Of a stretch of DNA of 37,990 nucleotides, positions 32,728 to 37,990 are shown piece after piece; within the stretch, counting starts at the first letter, position 1; every line of letters starts with the position of its first letter. Source of the stretch: Eubacteriales bacterium (lineage in GTDB: Bacteria > Bacillota > Clostridia > Peptostreptococcales > Anaerovoracaceae). Made by a program: the position numbers and the translations under genes. The stretch lies in assembly GCA_028706405.1 (NCBI GenBank), contig JAQWBM010000019.1, positions 1-37,990 on the forward strand, read 5' to 3'. The notes beneath the pieces were generated by a model. That model saw nothing but the letters and a program-made list of their open reading frames with translations, did not search any database and was not told where the DNA came from.

Positions 32728-33523
32728 AGTTTACCTCGATAGTAAACTCTGTCTTTAACTGTACCTTTTCCTGTTGCTCTTTATCCAGAGTAAAACTTGT
32801 GATGGAAGAAAAAGTATATTCACCACTAGGCAGCTTTAATATCTTTTCAGAATAAAACTCTCTCCAAAAATCTGCATCCGGATCATCTTCGCTGAAGCCC
32901 CCGCTTTTTGAAAAGGGAATGGTATATATTTCCCCCTTCTTCAGTTCAGTCTTCTGCAGTATATGCAGCGTAGATCCTCCACTAAAAACCTCTCCATCCT
33001 TATAAATCATATGATGAAAATAAGGTTCTCCTGACCATATGTCGATACTGCCGTTTTCTCCAATATATTCAATTGTTGAGTATAGGCTGATCTCCTCAAC
33101 TTCTTTAAACTGCAGCTTTTCAATATAGGTCTTTACTAAGAAGTTCTCATCACTGGCTGTAAAGACATACCCCTCCAGCAACACGATCTTGTGACTGCTG
33201 TTTATCTGGGCCGGATAGCTTTCTGCTATTACACCACTGTAGAATATCTCTACCCTGCTGCCCGCTCCAATATCTTCTGCTGTGATTGCATTCGTCTCTC
33301 CTTTTAAACTTAACTGTGTATTTTTACCTATGAAAACCACTATTTTGTCGGCTGAAGCCAATTCCCCAGACCCTTCAACAGGTTCCACCAGCAGATAATC
33401 CTGCTTGCTTTCCAGGACTACTCCAATAAAGGAGACTTCCTTTTCAGGCTCTCTTCCGCATCCTGCTAAAAGGGATAATGCTACCAATACACCCAGAGTA
33501 TAAATTATAGTGTTCTTTATCAT
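32726..33523 (-). CDS. Lipoprotein with DUF3221/YobA-like region
   Basis: 265 residues. Signal peptide MIKNTIIYTLGVLVALSLLAGC with lipobox LAGC, so anchored outside the membrane. The first domain (about 30-110), FIGVVLESKQDYLLVEPVEG to GSRVEIFYSGVIAESYPAQI, is the small beta-barrel of DUF3221 proteins such as YobA. The rest (YIGENGSIDIWSGEPYFHHMIYKDGEVF, LPSGEYTFSSITSFTLD) looks like an immunoglobulin-like beta domain. Function unknown. A GGGGGCGG site precedes the ATG. It lies upstream of the nicotinamidase-Arr gene in the same direction with about 160 bases between, so cotranscription is possible. Confidence 0.82.
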   Translation of the reverse strand: MIKNTIIYTLGVLVALSLLAGCGREPEKEVSFIGVVLESKQDYLLVEPVEGSGELASADKIVVFIGKNTQLSLKGETNAITAEDIGAGSRVEIFYSGVIAESYPAQINSSHKIVLLEGYVFTASDENFLVKTYIEKLQFKEVEEISLYSTIEYIGENGSIDIWSGEPYFHHMIYKDGEVFSGGSTLHILQKTELKKGEIYTIPFSKSGGFSEDDPDADFWREFYSEKILKLPSGEYTFSSITSFTLDKEQQEKVQLKTEFTIEVN

Positions 33524-33879
33524 ATTATCCGCCCCCGGAAATTCTTCTTTTTTCTTTAGACGCGTCCGGTTTTATGCTTGTTCCCCTTGATATTAGCTGC
33601 CATGCCATTATTATATATTCAGGCTCTACAACGATTGCCCGTATAGTATAATACAGTTGTATAGACTTAGGAATCTCCGAGACCGAAAGCTTGAATTTTT
33701 TATCGATAGCAGTTGTCGCTTTTCATTGATTTTGAACGTTTATCATTTTGGCAGCCTTATTGTCAATATAGCTCTTCTTCTCTATCAACACGATGCACTC
33801 AACGTGCCTTGTTGCTGTAATTCCGATGACCGTCGAGCCCGATGCCCCTTGGCGGTCCACTCATTTCAACAATTTACCA
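33524..33879. other. Intergenic region with no secure gene
   Basis: The minus strand has a 45-codon GTG-started frame (ending near 33726, QNQ) without a ribosome binding site, which I do not call. An A+T-rich stretch with GTATAGTATAATAC near 33641-33655 may belong to the promoter of the lipoprotein gene. Confidence 0.4.
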
Positions 33880-34461
33880 CTACAGATACCGCCGTGCCTT
33901 TCGGCAGTATTCCTCGTATTCTACACCATAATGCGAACGCAGAAACTTTTCTTCACGCAATATTTGCCTGTGTATCAATAGCGCAAACGCGATAACGGCC
34001 ACTACAAGAATGACGTTTCTATGCACTAAGAACAGCCCGATAAAGAATGAATCAAAGCAAACGTAGATTGGATTTCGACTGAAGCGAAACATCCCGGTTG
34101 TGACAAGTCTATCGGGTTTTTCTTCATCAATGCCTACCCTGAAGGAATCACCAAAGGAAATCAGTGTAAAGATCAAACCCATAATCGCTGCCGCCGAGAG
34201 AGACAAACCCACCCATCCCGGAATAACGGTTTTCCAGAACGGACGAACAAGTGGTTCCCACAGTGGGAACCGAAAGCTATTCGCAAGAACGGCGTAAATT
34301 ATCGCCAGTACAAACGGTACAAGCAGAAAGTCTGTTTTGTCCGTAGCGCCGAACATGATAGCACGAATTCCCCTGCGCCGGAGCAGCGCAGCCCGGGTCA
34401 TAACCATTAAGATAAATACCGCAAAAAAAATCACACTTGCAACATACTGAAAAGTCTGCAT
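33880..34461 (-). CDS. Isoprenylcysteine carboxyl methyltransferase-like membrane protein
   Basis: 193 residues with GGAGAGTG before the ATG. About five helices; the C-terminal half has the family signature GMFRFSRNPIYVCF, then HRQILREEKFLRSHYGVEYEEYCRKARRYL, the SAM-binding and catalytic region shared with ICMT and PEMT methyltransferases. Bacterial members methylate lipids or unknown small molecules; the substrate here cannot be read from sequence. Length is normal for bacterial members. It sits between a cupin gene and an intergenic gap, with no telling partner. Confidence 0.88.
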   Translation of the reverse strand: MQTFQYVASVIFFAVFILMVMTRAALLRRRGIRAIMFGATDKTDFLLVPFVLAIIYAVLANSFRFPLWEPLVRPFWKTVIPGWVGLSLSAAAIMGLIFTLISFGDSFRVGIDEEKPDRLVTTGMFRFSRNPIYVCFDSFFIGLFLVHRNVILVVAVIAFALLIHRQILREEKFLRSHYGVEYEEYCRKARRYL

Positions 34462-34487
34462 TTTTCACTCTCCATCCATCCGCTATA

Positions 34488-34598
34488 TTATAAACCTTGA
34501 TGTTCAGTTGATCTCCCGCAAGATTTCCGCAGCAGATCTTCTTTCTTCTCTTTTGATAAGTCCCAAATCAGCGCTTTCAGTTGAGTTGAAGTTTTCAC
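34488..34598 (-). CDS. Possible small or decayed frame overlapping the cupin stop
   Basis: A GTG at 34598 overlaps the cupin stop as GTGA and opens 36 codons beginning VKTSTQLKALIWDLSKEKKE, a helical, charged peptide. A neighbouring frame over the same bases ends EILREIN, so a one-base lesion may separate two halves of a short protein. No independent ribosome binding site. Confidence 0.25.
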   Translation of the reverse strand: MKTSTQLKALIWDLSKEKKEDLLRKSCGRSTEHQGL

Positions 34599-34906
34599 GG
34601 CAAATCATATTCATATTTCACAACAAATAACTCTAAATATTCATCACCCCTATTGCCCAATTCAGTGCTGGCACCCTTGGGAATATTAACCAAACAGCCT
34701 GCTTTAAAAGCTTTAGGCGCATTATTCTCAATTGTTACACTTAACTCTCCATGAATAACGAGTGCATATACAATTGCATCCGTTGGATGCTTTGGAAATA
34801 CTTTACCTGGCGGAATAATAACATGATTCATAAGAAGTTTCTCATCTTTAAAAATATTCTCAAATATCTCTTTGTCCGTTATTGTATACTGATAAACTTT
34901 TTCCAT
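34595..34906 (-). CDS. Single-domain cupin protein
   Basis: 103 residues with AGGAAGG before the ATG. One cupin barrel: PPGKVFPKHPTDAIVYALVIHGELSVTIENN (motif 1 with only one clear His, plus the Gly-Glu turn) and KAGCLVNIPKGASTELGNRG (motif 2, lacking the usual His). The metal site is therefore degenerate or absent, pointing to a sugar- or ligand-binding cupin rather than a dioxygenase. Specific function unknown. Confidence 0.82.
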   Translation of the reverse strand: MEKVYQYTITDKEIFENIFKDEKLLMNHVIIPPGKVFPKHPTDAIVYALVIHGELSVTIENNAPKAFKAGCLVNIPKGASTELGNRGDEYLELFVVKYEYDLP

Positions 34907-35019
34907 ATAATAACCTTCCTATACAAAATTTACTCCCTCGCTATTATGAATACCGTCTCAACGTGTTTTGAGATGAGGGTATAGCTATCAAAACTGCCGT
35001 TTCAACCCCTGTTGTTATC

Positions 35020-35087
35020 GGGAACATATCCACGCTCGTAGATGGGAACATATCCAATATTGGCTCTCGTTTGTGGGAATATATCAA
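35020..35087. repeat. Three spaced copies of a 13-bp motif, resembling a solo insertion-sequence end
   Basis: GGGAACATATCCA at 35020-35032 and 35044-35056 and GGGAATATATCAA at 35075-35087. Read leftward, the outermost copy begins TGTTGATATATTCCC, and ends with several spaced copies like this are typical of IS21-type elements. No transposase gene is in the window. The outer copy runs into the last codons of the gene ending at 35084. Confidence 0.5.
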
Positions 35088-36580
35088 CATAGAAAGTATT
35101 CATCAATTTCATCTTCATTTTTGAGAATGCTTTTCTCCGGAACTCCTACTGACTTCGCTAAATTAATAGAAGAAACAAATCTTAACTGAACATTGATATT
35201 GAAGTCAAACGAGTATTGCTGCAATTCCCCAAGTTTATGATATTTATTCAATAGCTCATCTAGTTTTACTTGGTATTCTTTGTCCAATTTATCAACAAAT
35301 GCATTAATTCTTTCTTGATAAAGATTGATAACTTCTATTTCGTGTTTGTTTAGAACGCCTTTTCCAAGACTTAGTGCTGTGGTTGCAACGATTGAGCCAA
35401 CCAAAGCACCAACAACTGGAATTGGTATAACTGTTTGTCCTATTGCAGCACCAATAGCAGCCCCTGTTGCATCAATAGCATTTAATGTTACTAAATCAAT
35501 AAATCCATCTGTATCAACATCGCCTTTTCTATATTTGACGATGGCATTGCTTAACCCAAAAGTTCCTGAAGTAATTGCTCCAGCACTTGGTGCAGCAAGG
35601 TGACAAACGTTGGTTAATCCATATATTGCATATCCAGAAATTCCACCTTTAATAGCACCTTTAGCTGTACTGACTCCACATTCTTTCCAATCTTCAATAT
35701 CAAAATCCCAGACTTCTTTTCCATCTTTGTGTTTTTGATAGACAAATATTCCTAGATTGAAACCACCTTGTACTGCTGCACCTATTACAGCAACTTTAGA
35801 TGCCTCTCCAAAGCTTGGTTGAGCTTCTTGTTGGGCGCTTAATCTATCGCTATCCGCTTCCTTTTTAATATCAGATTTTTGTTGAGCAGTTTGCTTATTT
35901 ATGTCATTTACTTCCCCTGATAACGTCTGGTCAATTGTTCCTTTTTGAACATCTTTATATTTAAGAACTGATGATTCCAACCATTCATCATAAGAAACGC
36001 CACGCAAAGCACTCTCATCTTCAATGGCTTTTTTAATATTATTGATTTGGGAGTTAGACAAGACATTTCCATTAAATTCTACAGATTTTGCTCCGCCCAT
36101 GATTTCTTCTATGACTTCCACATGGTCCTTTGGGAAAATCATACTCATTTTATCATAATTGGATGCTTGCTTAATCTCTTCTAAGATATTGGCATAAAAC
36201 TTCATTTGCACTTCTTTGCCTTGAAGTAGAATATCCGCAGGTCCATTATCATTTAATAGTACTACACTTTTTTGCAGTCCTTGATAAACATCTCTTGCAT
36301 TTCTTATACCCGTTTCAGCAAACTCCGAAATAAACCCATGTACTCCAGTATTTCCACCACGATTAATATTGATAAGATTATCGATTTCTGTTTTAGCCCA
36401 ATCTAGATTTGATAATGCATTTGCTGATTTAGTAGCTAAGTCTGATAATTTATCTGTTTCACTAGTAAGAATTGATTCTAATGTATTCATCAGATCTGTT
36501 AATCGGATATTATTTAAATAATCGACATATGAAGCAATACCTTGTTCAACATTATTATCAATAGTCTGTTCACTAATCAT
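35084..36580 (-). CDS. Unknown 498-residue protein with hydrophobic glycine-rich core, second of a coupled pair
   Basis: ATG 36580 overlaps the stop of the preceding gene by 8 bases, with AAGGAG nine bases upstream. Residues 1-260 are helical and polar, with a Gln/Lys/Ala-rich coiled coil near 225-255. Residues about 262-420 contain several hydrophobic Gly/Ala-rich segments (VAVIGAAVQGGFNLGIF, AIKGGISGYAIYGL, ATGAAIGAAIGQTVIPIPVVGALVGSIVATTALSLG). A helical tail follows. No signal peptide. The layout resembles membrane-inserting helical toxins or effectors, but no family is recognised. The last codons lie in an insertion-end-like repeat, so the natural C-terminus may be lost. Confidence 0.78.
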   Translation of the reverse strand: MISEQTIDNNVEQGIASYVDYLNNIRLTDLMNTLESILTSETDKLSDLATKSANALSNLDWAKTEIDNLININRGGNTGVHGFISEFAETGIRNARDVYQGLQKSVVLLNDNGPADILLQGKEVQMKFYANILEEIKQASNYDKMSMIFPKDHVEVIEEIMGGAKSVEFNGNVLSNSQINNIKKAIEDESALRGVSYDEWLESSVLKYKDVQKGTIDQTLSGEVNDINKQTAQQKSDIKKEADSDRLSAQQEAQPSFGEASKVAVIGAAVQGGFNLGIFVYQKHKDGKEVWDFDIEDWKECGVSTAKGAIKGGISGYAIYGLTNVCHLAAPSAGAITSGTFGLSNAIVKYRKGDVDTDGFIDLVTLNAIDATGAAIGAAIGQTVIPIPVVGALVGSIVATTALSLGKGVLNKHEIEVINLYQERINAFVDKLDKEYQVKLDELLNKYHKLGELQQYSFDFNINVQLRFVSSINLAKSVGVPEKSILKNEDEIDEYFLC

Positions 36581-37433
36581 CTAATTTTAGCTCCTTATTA
36601 ATTAGTTGTGCCAAAGTTAAAGTTGAATTCACAAGCAATCCAGCTTGTATTTTTTCATCTTTGGAGAATTGACTATAATCACTTCCAATCAAAGCTTTCT
36701 CTGCTTTAGTTACTCCAATAATTTGGGTGTTGGTAGTTTCCACTAACGCTTTGACTTCTGAGTTCATAGTATTAAATTTTCTAATTATTTTTTCGAGATT
36801 TTCTCTCTCAACAATTAGCTTATTCGCAGTTTCTTTATTTTTATAACTAGCAAACAAGCCTGAACCAACCGAACCCGCGAGCATAACGCCAGCAATTGTC
36901 CAACCTACTGGTCCTGCTAGTGCGAGGAATGCACTACCTGCACTCATTCCGCCACCACCAGCTGCTAATGCACCACCACCAAGCCATGCCAATGCAGCAT
37001 TAGTCGCAGCGGCTCCCGATAATGTAGAGATAGCAGTACCTGTTGATGCAACACCAAAAGTAGTTGCAATTCCCATTGCTGCTGTTGGACCCATTGTTGC
37101 TACAGCAACTCCAAGAGCACTTAAAGTTGCACCCGCTCCAGAACCTCCAGCAGCTGCTTTTGCTTCAACTTCTGCCTTTTTAATTTCTCGTTGTTTTGTC
37201 TTGAAATTTTCCACTTCAATTTCAATTTTTTGAAGAGTTACTCTGAATTCCTTTGGAGTGTTTGCTAATTGATTAATTCGTTCTTCAATTAATTTAACAA
37301 GTTTTAAAGCTTTTTCACGTTCTTTATAAAGAACATTCGTGTTTTCACCTAAATCATTGGCGACTTTTTCATAACGTTCAACCGCTGCATTATAATTGTC
37401 GATTGCATTTTTTCTTAACTTTGCATTAAACAT
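36573..37433 (-). CDS. Unknown 286-residue protein: coiled coil - Gly/Ala hydrophobic hairpin - coiled coil
   Basis: Start at ATG 37433 (GAGGGAAGG upstream); the ATG at 37451 has no site. Residues 1-100 form a long charged coiled coil (NAAVERYEKVANDLGENTN, KLVKLIEERINQLANTPKEF). Residues about 100-200 are almost only Gly, Ala, Ser and hydrophobic residues (ATLSALGVAVATMGPTAA, ALAWLGGGALAAGGGG, AGPVGWTIAGVMLAG). A second coiled coil and a Lys/Asp-rich end follow. No signal peptide. The plan is that of alpha-helical pore formers, by shape only. It is followed with overlap by the 498-residue gene and preceded by the GmrSD-like gene. Confidence 0.78.
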   Translation of the reverse strand: MFNAKLRKNAIDNYNAAVERYEKVANDLGENTNVLYKEREKALKLVKLIEERINQLANTPKEFRVTLQKIEIEVENFKTKQREIKKAEVEAKAAAGGSGAGATLSALGVAVATMGPTAAMGIATTFGVASTGTAISTLSGAAATNAALAWLGGGALAAGGGGMSAGSAFLALAGPVGWTIAGVMLAGSVGSGLFASYKNKETANKLIVERENLEKIIRKFNTMNSEVKALVETTNTQIIGVTKAEKALIGSDYSQFSKDEKIQAGLLVNSTLTLAQLINKELKLDD

Positions 37434-37522
37434 GTGATTACCTTCCCTCATAGTTTATTACCGTAGTAGAGTTTTAATCTCCTTTGCTTGAGCCAAACTT
37501 AAGAGTCTTACCTATATACCAT

Positions 37523-37990
37523 TTAAAGCAATATTGCTTTCAAAGCATCGCTCATTAATTTTTGTCGCTTATCCATAAATTCTTCAAAGTGAGATAGTTC
37601 AAAAGAAGAATCACTCGGCATATATTTAGCATTCTCACTATTAGCTATAACCTTAATCCAATCTACTAAAGGTGTCGCATTTTTCCTCTCATTCTCGCGC
37701 CCTTCTAATAATTGTAGATTCGCCAATGTATTTCTTCTGCGCCTCCATTCATCTTTTCTAACATCATCAATAGCTGAGCCATCAGGAAGCTTAAGGCTTG
37801 CAATCTTACTTTCTTCAAAACCAGCATATGGATGCATGTGATCTTGATGAAACCCCTTCTGGCTGTATTTTAAATTTGGATAAAGTAAGGATAATAACAT
37901 AAACGTATATGCACCAATTTCATATGTATCAAACATTGCATCTATTTCTTCAGAGGTATAGCGCAATGTTCTTTCACCGGTAAAGCGTAC
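37523..37990 (-). CDS. GmrSD-like (DUF262/DUF1524) protein, C-terminal fragment at the window edge
   Basis: The frame is open to the right edge (156 codons), so the start is outside. The fragment contains the DUF1524 HNH-like nuclease core: FHQDHMHPYAGF (the DHxxP motif), then RRRRNTLANLQLLEGRENERKN, with the Asn and Arg/Glu residues of this family. The N-terminal DUF262 NTPase domain would be beyond the window. Proteins of this kind (GmrSD, SspE, BrxU relatives) are type IV restriction enzymes that cut modified phage DNA. Two unknown coupled genes follow 90 bases downstream, and base composition here is more A+T rich than to the left, fitting an acquired defence island. Confidence 0.85.
   Translation of the reverse strand, partial: VRFTGERTLRYTSEEIDAMFDTYEIGAYTFMLLSLLYPNLKYSQKGFHQDHMHPYAGFEESKIASLKLPDGSAIDDVRKDEWRRRRNTLANLQLLEGRENERKNATPLVDWIKVIANSENAKYMPSDSSFELSHFEEFMDKRQKLMSDALKAILL

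Overview
The window reads as chromosomal DNA of an anaerobic, probably motile Firmicute of class Clostridia. The evidence is strong purine-rich ribosome binding sites, a butyryl-CoA:acetate CoA-transferase of the butyrate-producer type, an S-layer-homology protein, lipoproteins with Gram-positive style lipoboxes, OatA-type and YibE/F-type membrane proteins, a PhoA-type alkaline phosphatase and c-di-GMP/chemotaxis proteins. The species cannot be named from sequence alone.

Layout, left to right. 1-2331 (-): N-terminal part of a cyclic beta-1,2-glucan synthase (NdvB/GT84), running off the left edge. 2738-3634 (+): cysteine synthase, meeting a leftward operon across a 15-bp-stem hairpin. That operon (7325 to 3690, -) is an OmpR-type regulator, a HAMP histidine kinase and a lipoprotein, with overlapping stop and start codons. 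Next come an OatA-like acyltransferase (-), a 1102-residue methyl-accepting chemotaxis protein with many HAMP-like units (+), an MscS-type channel, purC, an alkyladenine DNA glycosylase, a GH3 hexosaminidase, a YibE/F protein and an alkaline phosphatase preceded by two very short reading frames (all -). After this lie a broken 7TM-PAS-GGDEF gene, a butyryl-CoA:acetate CoA-transferase, a flavin-reductase-like PPOX protein and an unknown 150-residue protein.

25.8-29.0 kb is a decayed c-di-GMP/phosphorelay module. It holds a YcgR-like PilZ protein, a PilZ domain fused to the back two-thirds of a CheY receiver, and a CBS-PAS-HPT-CheA-ATPase kinase that stops before its G2 box. A frameshifted S-layer-homology surface protein follows. 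At 31.6-32.6 kb is the most striking gene: one reading frame carrying a complete nicotinamidase-like cysteine hydrolase followed without a linker by a complete Arr-type rifamycin ADP-ribosyltransferase. A DUF3221-like lipoprotein, an isoprenylcysteine-methyltransferase-like protein and a cupin follow. The right edge (35.1-38.0 kb), visibly more A+T-rich, is a probable defence operon: the C-terminus of a GmrSD-like DUF262/DUF1524 protein plus two coupled proteins, each with a Gly/Ala-rich hydrophobic core between helical arms.

Small non-coding repeats are frequent. There is a 141-149-bp element with terminal inverted repeats (two copies plus one solo hairpin), a 152-bp and a 132-bp inverted-repeat element, and a GC-rich REP-like family (three copies). 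Several genes are broken (GGDEF, SLH, CheA-like kinase, PilZ-CheY chimera). Two of the lesions are one-base losses in G/C runs, so either local decay or homopolymer sequencing error must be considered.
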